64,000 nt of DNA from NCBI GenBank assembly GCA_947581865.1, contig CANPWA010000017.1, positions 1-64,000 of the forward strand, in the 5' to 3' direction. Shown piece by piece: positions 53,601 through 63,268 of this stretch. A program made the position numbers and the translations under genes. The notes below the pieces were generated by a model. It did not search any database. It worked only from the letters and a program-made list of their open reading frames with translations, and had not been told where the DNA came from. Positions within the stretch are counted from its first letter, which is position 1, and every line of letters starts with the position of its first letter. The DNA is from an uncultured Acetatifactor sp. Its GTDB lineage: Bacteria; Bacillota; Clostridia; Lachnospirales; Lachnospiraceae.

Positions 53601-53627
53601 TTATCGGCAGGGCGGCAAAAAAGTTTA
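53601..53627 (-). promoter_or_regulatory. Sigma-28 (SigD) promoter
   Basis: On the minus strand, TAAA (53627-53624), exactly 15 bases, then GCCGATAA (53608-53601): a full match to the flagellar late-gene consensus. The ~88-base leader includes an imperfect hairpin (about 53551-53576). Confidence 0.88.
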
Positions 53628-53690
53628 TAGAAGTAAATGATTTTTTTATAAAATTTTTAAAAATATTTCCAGCCTCTTATTGTGCCGTTA

Positions 53691-53719
53691 TTGACGGGAT
53701 CACGGAAATTGTATATAAT
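53691..53719 (+). promoter_or_regulatory. SigA promoter of ispE operon
   Basis: TTGACG (53691-53696), a 17-base spacer and TATAAT (53714-53719), 49 bases before ATG 53769. Confidence 0.8.
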
Positions 53720-53768
53720 AAAATACAATCTATGTATACAGAATACATTATACAATGGGAGGACGCGT

Positions 53769-54647
53769 ATGAGCGGGCTTCAGAAAAAGGCATATGCCAA
53801 GATCAACCTTGCGCTGGACGTGCTGGCTGTCATGCCCAACGGTTACCATCAGGTGCGTATGATCATGCAGACCGTGGACATCTGGGATGAGCTGACCTTT
53901 GCAAAGACAGAGTCAGGGATCGTCATCACAGAGGATTCCGGTGAGCTTCCCACAGATGAGAATAATCTGATTTATAAAGCGATAAAATTGATGCAGGAGG
54001 AATTTTGCGTCTCCGGCGGCGTAAAGGTCTGTCTTCAAAAGAGGATCCCTATTGCGGCAGGGATGGCGGGCGGAAGTACAGACGCCGCTGCCGCCATGAA
54101 AGGATTCAATGAACTGTACGGGCTGGGCGCATCCGGGGAGAGGCTCAGAGAACTGGGCGTGCGCATTGGTGCGGATGTGCCCTACTGTATCATGGGCGGC
54201 ACGGCGTTGGCGGAGGGTATCGGCGAAAAACTGACAAGGCTGCCCAATGCGCCGCAGTGTGTCCTGTTGGTGGTCAAACCGGATCTGAATGTCTCCACAA
54301 AGGAAGTCTACACCAGGCTGGATGCGCTTAAAGGTTATGAACATCCCGATATCGACGGCATGATCTCGTCCATCGGCGCGGGGGACTTAGAAGGGATCAC
54401 AATGCGGCTGGGCAATGTGCTGGAGTCGGTGACTATGGGAATCTGTCCGGCGATTGGCAAGATTCAGGGCTGCATGAGAAGGCATGGAGCGCTGGGGAGT
54501 CTGATGAGCGGGAGCGGCCCTACGGTGTTTGGTATCTTTGACAATGTTAAAAAGGCACAGCAGGCGGAGAGGGAGATTTGTGCGACGGGGGAACTGATGG
54601 TGAAACAGAGCTTTGTCACAGGTTTTGTCCAGGGCTTTACGGAATGA
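53769..54647 (+). CDS. ispE: 4-diphosphocytidyl-2-C-methyl-D-erythritol kinase
   Basis: A 292-aa GHMP kinase of the MEP isoprenoid pathway. AYAKINLALDVL (substrate Lys) is at the N-terminus, the ATP loop is IPIAAGMAGGSTDAAA (about 95-110) and the third motif MSGSGPTVFG is near the C-terminus. GGGAGG precedes ATG 53769. It is followed by a GntR regulator after 10 bases, a common pairing in Lachnospiraceae as I recall. Confidence 0.96.
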   Translation: MSGLQKKAYAKINLALDVLAVMPNGYHQVRMIMQTVDIWDELTFAKTESGIVITEDSGELPTDENNLIYKAIKLMQEEFCVSGGVKVCLQKRIPIAAGMAGGSTDAAAAMKGFNELYGLGASGERLRELGVRIGADVPYCIMGGTALAEGIGEKLTRLPNAPQCVLLVVKPDLNVSTKEVYTRLDALKGYEHPDIDGMISSIGAGDLEGITMRLGNVLESVTMGICPAIGKIQGCMRRHGALGSLMSGSGPTVFGIFDNVKKAQQAEREICATGELMVKQSFVTGFVQGFTE

Positions 54648-54657
54648 GGTAGGGAAG

Positions 54658-55347
54658 ATGCAGGATAATTTGCAGGTAAAAATGGATGAATTTCTGCCTT
54701 TGAGGGATGTGGTGTTCAACACGCTCCGGCAGGCAATTTTAACGGGGGAATTAAAACCCGGAGAACGACTGATGGAGATCCATCTCGCCAACAGGCTGGG
54801 AGTGAGCCGCACTCCGATTCGGGAGGCTATCCGCAAGCTGGAGCTGGAAGGATTGGTGACAATGATTCCGCGCCGGGGGGCAGAGGTTGCCCAGATTACG
54901 GAAAAGAGCATGAGCGATGTGCTGGAGGTCAGACGCGCCATGGACGCACTCTGTGCCGAGCTTGCCTGCGAGCGCATCAGCAGTGAGGAACTGGAAAGGC
55001 TCAAAGAGGCATGCGACAAATTTGAGCAGAGCATTTCCACCGGGGATGTCAAAAAAATCGCCCAGGCGGATGTGGAGCTGCATGACATCATACTCCAGGC
55101 AACGGGCAACAGCCGGCTGATTCAGCTGGTGAACAATCTGTCGGAGCAGATGTATAGATATCGGTTTGAGTACATCAAGGATTTCAGTCAGCATGAAAGA
55201 CTGCTGCAGGAGCATAAAATCATTTATGAGAGTCTGGTGAGCCGAAACAAGGAGCAGGCAGCGGAGGCTGCCAGGATCCATATTGACAATCAGAAAAAGG
55301 CGATCATCCGGCAGATCCGTCTGGACCGGGAGAAGCACAAAGTATAA
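54658..55347 (+). CDS. GntR-family (FCD) transcriptional regulator
   Basis: A 229-aa regulator: winged helix (about 12-75: LRQAILTGELKPGERLME, LGVSRTPIREAIRKLELEGLV) and a C-terminal all-helical FCD ligand domain (about 85-220) with histidine ligands expected in DVELHDIIL and later helices. The effector is unknown, often an organic acid. It is cotranscribed with ispE. Confidence 0.92.
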   Translation: MQDNLQVKMDEFLPLRDVVFNTLRQAILTGELKPGERLMEIHLANRLGVSRTPIREAIRKLELEGLVTMIPRRGAEVAQITEKSMSDVLEVRRAMDALCAELACERISSEELERLKEACDKFEQSISTGDVKKIAQADVELHDIILQATGNSRLIQLVNNLSEQMYRYRFEYIKDFSQHERLLQEHKIIYESLVSRNKEQAAEAARIHIDNQKKAIIRQIRLDREKHKV

Positions 55348-55365
55348 TTCCGGATAAATTTGGCA

Positions 55366-55410
55366 ATCCTCCTTTCAGGGAGAGCAGCGCAGCTCTCGGC
55401 GAAAAGGAGA
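55366..55410 (+). promoter_or_regulatory. Leader that may mask a ribosome-binding site
   Basis: CTCCTTT (about 55369-55375) is complementary to the AAAGGAG ribosome site of the next gene (about 55403-55409). A perfect 6-bp hairpin (55380-55385 with 55392-55397) brings them together. Confidence 0.4.
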
Positions 55411-55415
55411 ATACC

Positions 55416-55751
55416 ATGATCACATTAGTGGAAATAAAAAATCACATTCTTGCACTGAAAAAAACAATTTCCGTAAAAAAAGGATTATCCATAGCACTGA
55501 CACTCTGTGCGCTTCTGGGTTGGTGGGGAGTGCTTTATCCGCAGTTTACGCTGCTGAGAGGAACCTACGACATCGTTTATGAGGATTCGGACCTGCCGCA
55601 GGGGACGAGTGTGGAAGGATCCGGGGTTGACAGCGGAAGGCTTTACTGGGGGATATTGGATGCGGACAGCAGCCATATCCGGTTCAAGAGCCGTCTGCTT
55701 ATGGAGTGGAATGCTTTACAGGGAGAGGGAAAGCATGAGTCAGCAGAATGA
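55416..55751 (+). CDS. Small membrane protein of unknown function
   Basis: A 111-aa protein: basic N-terminus, one membrane helix (about 25-46, LSIALTLCALLGWWGVLYP), and an extracytoplasmic acidic domain of ~60 residues. No family was recognised. AAAAGGAG precedes ATG 55416. Its end overlaps murI by 17 bases, suggesting coupled expression. Confidence 0.7.
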   Translation: MITLVEIKNHILALKKTISVKKGLSIALTLCALLGWWGVLYPQFTLLRGTYDIVYEDSDLPQGTSVEGSGVDSGRLYWGILDADSSHIRFKSRLLMEWNALQGEGKHESAE

Positions 55752-56577
55752 CAGCAAATTGCATAGTGACGCACCAATCGGTGTGTTTGATTCCGGTGTG
55801 GGGGGACTGACGGTCGCAAGAGAAATCATGCGGCAGATTCCCAACGAGAAGATCATTTATTTCGGAGATACCGCCAGGGTGCCGTATGGCAGTAAATCCC
55901 GGGATACGATCACCCGTTTCTCCAAACAGATCGTGCGGTTTCTGCAGACCTTTGAGGTCAAGACGATCGTGGTCGCATGTAACACGGCGAGCGCCTACGC
56001 GCTGGATGAACTGGAGCGGGAGATCGATATCCCGATCATCGGCGTGGTGAAGCCGGGAGCAAAGACCGCCTCGGAGGTGACAACGAACGGGCGCATCGGG
56101 GTGATCGCCACAGAGGCGACCATTGGCAGTCAGATTTACACAAAATACATAAAAGAATTGAATAAAGATGTGACGATTTATGGCAAGGCATGCCCGCTGT
56201 TCTGCCCGCTCATTGAAGAAGGGCTTTGGCAGGACCCGGTAACGGATGAGATTGCCAGGAGATATCTGAGCGAGCTGATCGATATTGATATTGACACATT
56301 GATTCTGGGTTGTACGCACTATCCGCTGATCCGCTCCACTCTCGGCAGGATCATGGGAGACAGCGTAACTTTGGTCAATCCCGCCTATGAGACCGCACGG
56401 GAGTTAAAGGAGATGCTCGAGGAAAAAGGAATTCTGAATCAGGAGCATCCCGGATTGGGAGCCAATCAATATCAGTTTTTTGTGAGCGATGGCGCGGAGA
56501 AGTTCAAAAGTTTTGCCAATTCCATTATCAAATACGGTATACTCTCCGCCAAAACCATCAATATAGAGGAGTATTGA
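55735..56577 (+). CDS. murI: Glutamate racemase
   Basis: A 280-aa cofactor-independent racemase making D-glutamate for peptidoglycan. Features are IGVFDSGVGGLTVAREI, the FGDTARVPYGSKS segment, the first catalytic Cys in VVACNTASA and the second in LILGCTHYPLI. ATG 55735 has GGAGAGGG upstream, inside the end of the previous gene. Confidence 0.96.
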   Translation: MSQQNDSKLHSDAPIGVFDSGVGGLTVAREIMRQIPNEKIIYFGDTARVPYGSKSRDTITRFSKQIVRFLQTFEVKTIVVACNTASAYALDELEREIDIPIIGVVKPGAKTASEVTTNGRIGVIATEATIGSQIYTKYIKELNKDVTIYGKACPLFCPLIEEGLWQDPVTDEIARRYLSELIDIDIDTLILGCTHYPLIRSTLGRIMGDSVTLVNPAYETARELKEMLEEKGILNQEHPGLGANQYQFFVSDGAEKFKSFANSIIKYGILSAKTINIEEY

Positions 56578-56578
56578 C

Positions 56579-57088
56579 ATGGCATCGGAGGAGGTATGGC
56601 TGAGGATCCGGGGCGAGTGGTATCCGCCGCGGGGAACGGCAGGATCAGACACACAGGCGCAGGGGACCGCGGCAGACGGTGCAGGGAGAAGTGTGCAGGA
56701 GGCATCGGAGCCTGTGGTGACGGTGCAGGAGGTCAAAGCGACCTGTTATTACAAGGCAGGGGCGTATTATATTTTCTATGAGGAACAGCCGGAAGGGCAG
56801 GAACAGCCCCTCAAGGTCAGGATCAAACGCAGGGAGCGCCTTATGGAAATCCACAGACAGGGGGAGATGGGCAGCCGCATGGTGTTTGAGCCGGGAAAAA
56901 GTTACCGCACGGATTATGCCACGCCGTTCGGTTCACTGCCCTTGGATATTGAGACGCATTCGGTGGAGCTGTTGACTGCGGAATCTTTGGAGGAAAGGGA
57001 AAGCTGGCAGGATGTGAAAATCAGGTACAGGCTCAGCAATCAGGGAGAAGCCCTGGGGGAATATGAGTTGTCTATCGAAAAAATGTAA
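56579..57088 (+). CDS. DUF1934 (YwiB-like) beta-barrel protein
   Basis: A 169-aa soluble protein of the DUF1934/calycin-like type, recognised from CYYKAGAYYIFYEE, a central RRERLMEIHRQG with MVFEPGKSYRTDYATPFG, and DIETHSVELLT. An insertion rich in Ala/Gly/Gln (about 20-45) breaks the usual N-terminal strand pair. The function of the family is unknown. It starts 1 base after the murI stop. Confidence 0.82.
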   Translation: MASEEVWLRIRGEWYPPRGTAGSDTQAQGTAADGAGRSVQEASEPVVTVQEVKATCYYKAGAYYIFYEEQPEGQEQPLKVRIKRRERLMEIHRQGEMGSRMVFEPGKSYRTDYATPFGSLPLDIETHSVELLTAESLEERESWQDVKIRYRLSNQGEALGEYELSIEKM

Positions 57089-57126
57089 AAGCACCGGCAG
57101 GATCTTCGGGATCTGCCAGTGCTTTG
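57086..57126 (+). terminator. Terminator after DUF1934 gene
   Basis: A long imperfect hairpin: AAAGCAC...GTGCTTT outer and GGCA...TGCC inner stems around a TTCG loop, with a T-rich tail. An A-run on the left could serve the opposing gene. Confidence 0.8.
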
Positions 57127-57175
57127 TCTATGATGAAATATATCTTATTCCGGGTATATGACAATCATCCGGGGT

Positions 57176-57652
57176 CTATTTGACAGGTTTTGCGCCGCCC
57201 TTTTCCTGGATGGCAGCGGACAGCCGTTTGAAGAATCCCGGTTTTTTCCCGGGAGCTTTTTCCGCCTTCCCGTGCAGCCCCTTTACGTCCAAAATGTATA
57301 TGCCGCTCACCACCGCCTTGACTTCCTTTTTTACGGGGATGGAATCAAATATTTTTTCATCGCTTATCAGGGAGAGGATCTGGGGACCGACCTTAGCCTT
57401 CACAATGGGAAGTTTGGTGCCGCGCATCAGTTTGGGAGCTTCATTTATCACGATCTGTGGCAGCCCGGAATCCTTAAGTTTTATTCGTTTTTTGTCAATG
57501 ACCAGCATGGAGACAGTCTGTTTGTTCGCCTCCATCAGTTCTTTTTGTTCATCCTGCTTTTTCTGTGCTTTTTTACCCAGAAAATACAGAGCCACCAAAG
57601 CGACGGCAATTATCGCTAATACCACCAGAAAGATGATCGTTCCTGTCTTCAT
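57176..57652 (-). CDS. Membrane-anchored protein of unknown function
   Basis: A 158-aa protein: one N-terminal helix (about 5-26), a basic coiled segment, then a small beta-rich domain (about 45-125) and a basic Lys/Gly-rich C-terminus. No family was recognised. GGAGG precedes ATG 57652. It is divergent from cls; the palindrome ACATTT-TAA-AAATGT at 57722-57736 lies in the shared gap. Confidence 0.75.
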   Translation of the reverse strand: MKTGTIIFLVVLAIIAVALVALYFLGKKAQKKQDEQKELMEANKQTVSMLVIDKKRIKLKDSGLPQIVINEAPKLMRGTKLPIVKAKVGPQILSLISDEKIFDSIPVKKEVKAVVSGIYILDVKGLHGKAEKAPGKKPGFFKRLSAAIQEKGGAKPVK

Positions 57653-57793
57653 TTTCCGGAACCTCCTCGATTTAATGTCTATTGATAACTATAACACACA
57701 AACCGTTGAAACCGCAACAAAACATTTTAAAAATGTACAATATATGATATACTAATCTTATTCATGCGGAAAATGACTGCTAAGGAGATTTTG

Positions 57794-59266
57794 ATGGACA
57801 GTGTTTTACAGATTACCAAAGAAGTCATAGGATTTATATGGCAGTATATCTGGATATGGAATCTGTTGTTTGCGATCATTATCGTTTTTTTTGAGCGAAG
57901 GGATCCCAAAAGCGTCTGGGCATGGCTCATGCTGCTTTTTTTTATACCGATACTGGGTTTTATCTTCTACCTGTTTCTGGGACAGAATATGCGGAAAAGG
58001 AAGATGTTTCGTCTCAAGGAGGTGGAGGATCACTTAAGCGAGGCGATCCGTCAGCAGGAATCCCAGATCAAGATGATGAAGTTTTCGACCCAGGATTCGG
58101 AGATAGAAGGGTATACGGATCTGGTGATGTACAATCTCGAGAAATCCGGGGCTGTGCTCACCAATGACAATGACATAGATATTTTTGTGGACGGAAATGC
58201 AAAATTTGATACGTTGATCGAAGATCTGAAGCAGGCGCAGCATTTCATACACATCCAATATTATATCATCAGAAATGATGTGTTGTTTCATCGTATTGTG
58301 GAAGTGTTGGCGCAGAAGGCAGCAGAGGGCGTGGACGTGAGGATACTTTTTGACGCCATGGGGTGCGGTTCCGTGCGGCACAGTTATTGGCGCAGGCTCA
58401 ATGAGATGGGCATCCAGACAGCGGAATTCTTCCCCGCGGTCCTGCGCAGGTTTCAGCTTCGTATCAATTACCGCAACCACCGCAAGATAGTGGTTATCGA
58501 CAATAAGACGGCATATGTGGGTGGTTTCAACATCGGTAAGGAATACATCGGTCTGGATGAGAAGTTCGGAAATTGGCGGGATACCCACCTGCGCATCCGT
58601 GGAACGGGTATTCTCGGTCTGCAGATCCGTTTTATACTGGATTGGAATTATGCCGCCCACGAGAATATTCTCCAGAATCCCATGCTTTTTGAGGGGCTGC
58701 AGCCGGGAGAGAGGGATAATTGTGAGATGCAGATCATCAGCAGCGGACCGGATAACTCCCTGGAACAGATCCGTGACAATTATCTGCGGCTGATCACCAA
58801 GGCCAGGAAGAGCATCTATATTCAGACCCCGTATTTTATTCCGGACGAATCCATCTTCAATGCCCTGAAGATCGCGGTGGGATCCGGTATTGAGGTGAAT
58901 ATTATGATTCCCTGCAAACCGGATCATCCTTTTGTATACTGGGCGACCTATTCCTATGTGGGAGATATGGTGATGGCGGGTGCCAAATGCTATACGTACA
59001 ACAATGGTTTTCTGCACAGCAAGGGAATGATCGTGGACTGTGAAGTATTCTGCTACGGGACGGCAAATATGGATATTCGCAGTTTTTCTCTGAACTTTGA
59101 GGTCAATGCGGTCGTCTATAACCATGAGAAGGCGTATCAGATGGAAAAACTGTTCCGTGAAGATCTGAAATATTGTACCCGGATCACGAAGGATATGTAT
59201 GCGGGCAGAGGGCTCGGGCTGAGGGTGCGCGAGCAGATGTGCCGTCTGCTTTCTCCTCTTCTGTAG
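57794..59266 (+). CDS. cls: Cardiolipin synthase
   Basis: A 490-aa phospholipase-D-family enzyme joining two phosphatidylglycerols. Two N-terminal membrane helices (about 10-32 and 42-65) precede two HKD motifs (HRKIVVIDNKTAYVGGFN and HSKGMIVDCEVFCYGTANMD). AAGGAG lies 6 bases before ATG 57794; a frame open to 57764 lacks a site. Confidence 0.95.
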   Translation: MDSVLQITKEVIGFIWQYIWIWNLLFAIIIVFFERRDPKSVWAWLMLLFFIPILGFIFYLFLGQNMRKRKMFRLKEVEDHLSEAIRQQESQIKMMKFSTQDSEIEGYTDLVMYNLEKSGAVLTNDNDIDIFVDGNAKFDTLIEDLKQAQHFIHIQYYIIRNDVLFHRIVEVLAQKAAEGVDVRILFDAMGCGSVRHSYWRRLNEMGIQTAEFFPAVLRRFQLRINYRNHRKIVVIDNKTAYVGGFNIGKEYIGLDEKFGNWRDTHLRIRGTGILGLQIRFILDWNYAAHENILQNPMLFEGLQPGERDNCEMQIISSGPDNSLEQIRDNYLRLITKARKSIYIQTPYFIPDESIFNALKIAVGSGIEVNIMIPCKPDHPFVYWATYSYVGDMVMAGAKCYTYNNGFLHSKGMIVDCEVFCYGTANMDIRSFSLNFEVNAVVYNHEKAYQMEKLFREDLKYCTRITKDMYAGRGLGLRVREQMCRLLSPLL

Positions 59267-59275
59267 GAAAAAGGC

Positions 59276-59304
59276 TTTCAAATAAATAGGTATCATGTTA
59301 TAAT
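59276..59304 (+). promoter_or_regulatory. SigA promoter of foldase lipoprotein
   Basis: TTTCAA (59276-59281), a 17-base spacer and TATAAT (59299-59304), 27 bases before ATG 59331. Confidence 0.65.
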
Positions 59305-59330
59305 GACTTTATTTAGAGCAGGAGGATATC

Positions 59331-60371
59331 ATGAAAAAAAGATGGATGATGGTGCCCGTGCTGGCACTTGGCGCCGCGCTGTTATGCAGTTGCGGAAAAA
59401 AAGACAGTAAGACCGATTACGGGAACTATGTGACTCTGGGAGACTATAAGAATCTTTCCGTTACGGCACAGCAGACGGAATTCACGGATGAGGACATAGA
59501 AATCCAGACAAAGCAGATGTATTTTTATTATGTGCAGGCACAGGACGGTGTGAAAGACCGCCCCGTGCAGAATCTGGACATGACCAATATCGATTACGAG
59601 GGCAAGAAGGACGGTGTGGCCTTTGAGGGCGGCACTGCCCAGGGTGCGACGCTGCTCATCGGTTCCGATTCCTTTATTGACGGATTTGAGGAGGGGCTGA
59701 TCGGCGTGATGCCCGGAGAGACAGTGGATCTGAACCTGACATTTCCTGACGGGTATCAGAACGAAGAACTTGCCGGGCAGCAAGTGGTATTTACCGTCAC
59801 GGTGAATTTTATTCCCGAGATGGAGGATGAACATGTGAGCGAGCTTAATGTGGAAGGTGTGGATACCGTGGATGAGCTGCGCACTTATGTCAGGGAGAGG
59901 CTGGAGGATCAGGCGCGGAGCGCATATCTGGATGCCCTGGGAAGTGAGATCATGACACAGATCATAGCAGATGCCCAATTTGAAGAACTGCCCAAAGAGC
60001 TGCTTGAGGAGAACCGGCAGACCTATCTGGACTGGCTGGAGGATGTGGCATCCGAGTACGGTATGACAGCCGAGGATTATCTGAAGATGTATGGCATGGA
60101 TTACGAGAGTACATTGGATCAGTATGCTGAGGAGTACACCAAAGAGATTCTGGTGGTACACGCGATTGCCGATAAAGAGGGGCTGAATATTTCCGATGAG
60201 GCGCTGGAGGCAAGACTCGAGGAGTTTGCCAGGGATAAGGGAGTCGCCGTGGATGAGCTGATGGTAGGTGATCTGACGCTGGAAGATTACAAAGAGAGCT
60301 TTCTCTATGAGGACGTGGTGACCTTTCTTGCACAACAGGCTACCGGAGGAGAGGCAGGAGCAGAGGATTAA
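59331..60371 (+). CDS. Trigger-factor-like lipoprotein with FKBP domain
   Basis: A 346-aa lipoprotein (lipobox LCSC, Cys about 21). The FKBP-type prolyl isomerase domain spans about 75-165 (IDYEGKKDGVAFEGGTA, SFIDGFEEGLIGVMPGE, LAGQQVVFTVTV), followed by the helical arms of the trigger-factor C-terminal chaperone (about 175-335). The ribosome-binding N-domain of true trigger factor is replaced by the signal and ~50 other residues. It probably folds exported proteins at the outer membrane face. AGGAGG precedes ATG 59331. Confidence 0.87.
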   Translation: MKKRWMMVPVLALGAALLCSCGKKDSKTDYGNYVTLGDYKNLSVTAQQTEFTDEDIEIQTKQMYFYYVQAQDGVKDRPVQNLDMTNIDYEGKKDGVAFEGGTAQGATLLIGSDSFIDGFEEGLIGVMPGETVDLNLTFPDGYQNEELAGQQVVFTVTVNFIPEMEDEHVSELNVEGVDTVDELRTYVRERLEDQARSAYLDALGSEIMTQIIADAQFEELPKELLEENRQTYLDWLEDVASEYGMTAEDYLKMYGMDYESTLDQYAEEYTKEILVVHAIADKEGLNISDEALEARLEEFARDKGVAVDELMVGDLTLEDYKESFLYEDVVTFLAQQATGGEAGAED

Positions 60372-60475
60372 GCCGGATCGGACAGATATAGGGAAATATG
60401 TGATAAATGCGTCGCAGCGCATAAAGGGAAAATATATCATGTGCCGGATGAGGAGGCACGGGAAAGAGGGAAATC

Positions 60476-61867
60476 GTGAATCTGACGAATATTAGAGATC
60501 TGTATCGCGACAAAGAAGAATTTGCAGGAAAGGAAGTGACCGTGGGCGGCTGGGTGAGAAATAACCGTGATTCCAAAAATTTCGGTTTCCTGGTGGTCAA
60601 TGACGGGACCTTCTTTGAGCCGCTGCAGGTAGTGTATGGAGACGGGCTGGATAATTTTGACACAATCTGCAAACTGAATGTGGGAACCGCCGTGATCGTG
60701 AGAGGTATGATCGTTGCCACTCCGGATGCCAAACAGCCCTTTGAGATGCAGGCGGCCGAGATCACTGTGGAGGGAGTCTCCACTGCGGATTATCCCCTGC
60801 AGAAGAAGCGCCACAGCTTTGAATATCTGCGCACCATTTCTCATCTGCGTCCCAGAACCAATACCTTTCAGGCGGTATTCCGGGTGCGCTCACTGATCGC
60901 GTATGCGATTCATACCTTTTTTATGGAGAGAGGCTTTGTGTATGTGCACACACCTCTGATTACGGGAAGTGACTGTGAGGGCGCAGGGGAGATGTTCCAA
61001 GTGACGACCATGGATCTGAACGATGTGCCCAGGAACCCGGACGGCAGTATTGATTATACCCGGGATTTCTTCGGAAAGCCTGCCAATCTGACCGTCAGCG
61101 GACAATTAAACGGCGAGACCTACGCGATGGCGTTTAAAAACATTTATACCTTTGGTCCCACTTTCCGTGCCGAGAACTCCAATACCACCCGCCATGCGGC
61201 TGAATTTTGGATGATCGAGCCGGAAATGGCATTTGCGGATCTGCAGGATGATATGCTGCTGGCAGAGAATATGCTGAAATATATTATCCGCTATGTCCTG
61301 GAAAACGCGCCGGAGGAGATGAATTTCTTTAACCAGTTTGTGGACAAGGGGCTGATCGAGAGACTCAACCATGTCATGAATTCCGATTTTGCCCATGTCA
61401 CCTACACGGAGGCGATTGAAATTCTTAAGAAGCATAACGATGAGTTTGATTATAAAGTGTCCTGGGGATGTGACCTGCAGACGGAACACGAGAGATACCT
61501 GACAGAGAAGGAATTCAAACGTCCCGTATTTGTTACCGATTACCCCAAGGAGATCAAGGCATTTTATATGAAACTGAACGAGGACGGCAAAACGGTTGCC
61601 GCCATGGACTGTCTGGTACCCGGAATCGGAGAGATTATCGGCGGCAGCCAGCGTGAGGACAAGCTTGAGGTGCTGGAGGCGCGTATGAAGGAGCTGGGGC
61701 TGAAGCAGGAGGATTACGACTTTTATCTGGATCTGCGCAGATATGGCTCTGCGCGCCATGCGGGCTTTGGGCTGGGCTTTGAGAGATGTGTGATGTACCT
61801 GACCGGAATGGGCAATATCCGGGATGTGATCCCCTTCCCCAGAACGGTCAACAACTGTGAACTGTAA
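60476..61867 (+). CDS. asnS: Asparaginyl-tRNA synthetase
   Basis: A 463-aa class IIb synthetase. The N-terminal OB-fold anticodon domain (about 15-110, [24 protein letters not shown]), motif 2 ([21 protein letters not shown]) and motif 3 ([15 protein letters not shown]) are clear, and the ending [11 protein letters not shown] is that of AsnS. GTG 60476 is the start, with AGAGGG 5-6 bases upstream. Confidence 0.96.
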   Translation: MNLTNIRDLYRDKEEFAGKEVTVGGWVRNNRDSKNFGFLVVNDGTFFEPLQVVYGDGLDNFDTICKLNVGTAVIVRGMIVATPDAKQPFEMQAAEITVEGVSTADYPLQKKRHSFEYLRTISHLRPRTNTFQAVFRVRSLIAYAIHTFFMERGFVYVHTPLITGSDCEGAGEMFQVTTMDLNDVPRNPDGSIDYTRDFFGKPANLTVSGQLNGETYAMAFKNIYTFGPTFRAENSNTTRHAAEFWMIEPEMAFADLQDDMLLAENMLKYIIRYVLENAPEEMNFFNQFVDKGLIERLNHVMNSDFAHVTYTEAIEILKKHNDEFDYKVSWGCDLQTEHERYLTEKEFKRPVFVTDYPKEIKAFYMKLNEDGKTVAAMDCLVPGIGEIIGGSQREDKLEVLEARMKELGLKQEDYDFYLDLRRYGSARHAGFGLGFERCVMYLTGMGNIRDVIPFPRTVNNCEL

Positions 61868-61936
61868 GCGGATTCCCGGGAAAAATTCCGGGGGAATGGC
61901 AACCGTGTGTAACGGAATTCGACTGAGGATGATTAC

Positions 61937-63148
61937 ATGAAGAGAAAGCTTGAGAAAATCGTAAGCTGTATATTGGTTCTGGCATTGATGTTTTCCATAG
62001 TGAAATATGCCTGTGACAGAGCCGTTCCGGTACAGGCGGCTCCCATTGATCAGGTCAAGGACAACATTGACAATCTGGAAAATAAGATCGGGCAGCTGGA
62101 CCAGAATATCAGCGACTGGGAGGATAAGCAGGCGATTCTCGAAGAAGAGATGGAAGATCTCAATTCGGAAATCATCAACACCCTGACCAGTATCGGTCTG
62201 AAAGAGGATGAGATTGCCGAGAAAAAGACCCAGATTGAGGACAAACAGTCAGAGATAGAAACTGCGGAAGAGGAATACGAAAATGCCAAAGCCCAGGCGG
62301 AACAGCAGTATGATGACATGGTGCTGCGCGTCCGCAGGATGTATGAGAAGGGGGAAGAGGGAAGCCTGTTACTCCTTTTGGAGGGATCCGGGCTGGGGGA
62401 AATGCTCAACCGTATGGATTTTGTAGAGTCCGTATATGAATATGACCGGAATGCGCTGGACCTCTATGAGGAGACGCGGGAGCAGGTGCTGGAGCTTTGG
62501 AACCAGTTGGAGACAGAGAAACTGGATCTGGAGACAGCCAAAGAGACCCTGGAATCAGATAAGGAAAACCTTAAGACCCAAAAGGATGAACTGGACGGGC
62601 TGCTCTCCAAAAAGAAAAAACAGTCCAAGAATTATGAAGCCGATATCAAAAAGGCAAGGCAGGAGGCAAACGTAGCCAAGAAACAGCTCCAGCAGGAGAG
62701 ACAGGAGCTTGCGAGACTGCAGAAGAACGGACAGGGAAACAGCACTGCCGCAAACGGAACCTACAATACCGACTACAATTCCATCATCGACGGTGCGGAG
62801 GGAAGTGAACTGGGGAAACAAATTGCAAAATATGCCTGCCAGTTTGTGGGCAATCCCTATGTGCCGGGAGGGACCAGCCTCACCAACGGAGCGGACTGTT
62901 CCGGCTTTACCTACCGGGTCTACAGCGACTTTGGCTACAGCCTGCCCCGCACCTCCACGGAGCAGAGAAGCGCCGGAAAGGGTGTAAGCTACAGTGAGGC
63001 ACAGCCGGGGGATTTAATCTGTTACAGCGGACATGTGGCACTCTATATCGGCGGAGGAAAGATTGTCCACGCCAGCACCCAGAAGACCGGTATCAAAATA
63101 GGAAACGCCCAGTACAGGGAGATACTGGCGGTGAGGAGGATCCTTTAA
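61937..63148 (+). CDS. NlpC/P60 endopeptidase with coiled-coil (CwlO/PcsB-like)
   Basis: A 403-aa secreted cell-wall hydrolase: signal peptide (1-34), long coiled coil (about 36-255) and a C-terminal NlpC/P60 domain (about 285-403) with catalytic Cys in NGADCSGFTYR, first His in YSGHVALYIG and a second in KIVHAST. Coiled-coil hydrolases of this plan are usually held inactive and switched on by FtsEX. The start at ATG 61937 has GAGGAT upstream. Confidence 0.92.
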   Translation: MKRKLEKIVSCILVLALMFSIVKYACDRAVPVQAAPIDQVKDNIDNLENKIGQLDQNISDWEDKQAILEEEMEDLNSEIINTLTSIGLKEDEIAEKKTQIEDKQSEIETAEEEYENAKAQAEQQYDDMVLRVRRMYEKGEEGSLLLLLEGSGLGEMLNRMDFVESVYEYDRNALDLYEETREQVLELWNQLETEKLDLETAKETLESDKENLKTQKDELDGLLSKKKKQSKNYEADIKKARQEANVAKKQLQQERQELARLQKNGQGNSTAANGTYNTDYNSIIDGAEGSELGKQIAKYACQFVGNPYVPGGTSLTNGADCSGFTYRVYSDFGYSLPRTSTEQRSAGKGVSYSEAQPGDLICYSGHVALYIGGGKIVHASTQKTGIKIGNAQYREILAVRRIL

Positions 63149-63268
63149 AAGCGGGCAAATAAGAAAAATACAATGACCTTTAAAAATGTCAGATCACAGC
63201 TTCCCGCCGCTTAGTCAGGTCCGATAACAGATACTTCGCCTGAGAAACCCCGGGAGGGGATGAGGTAT

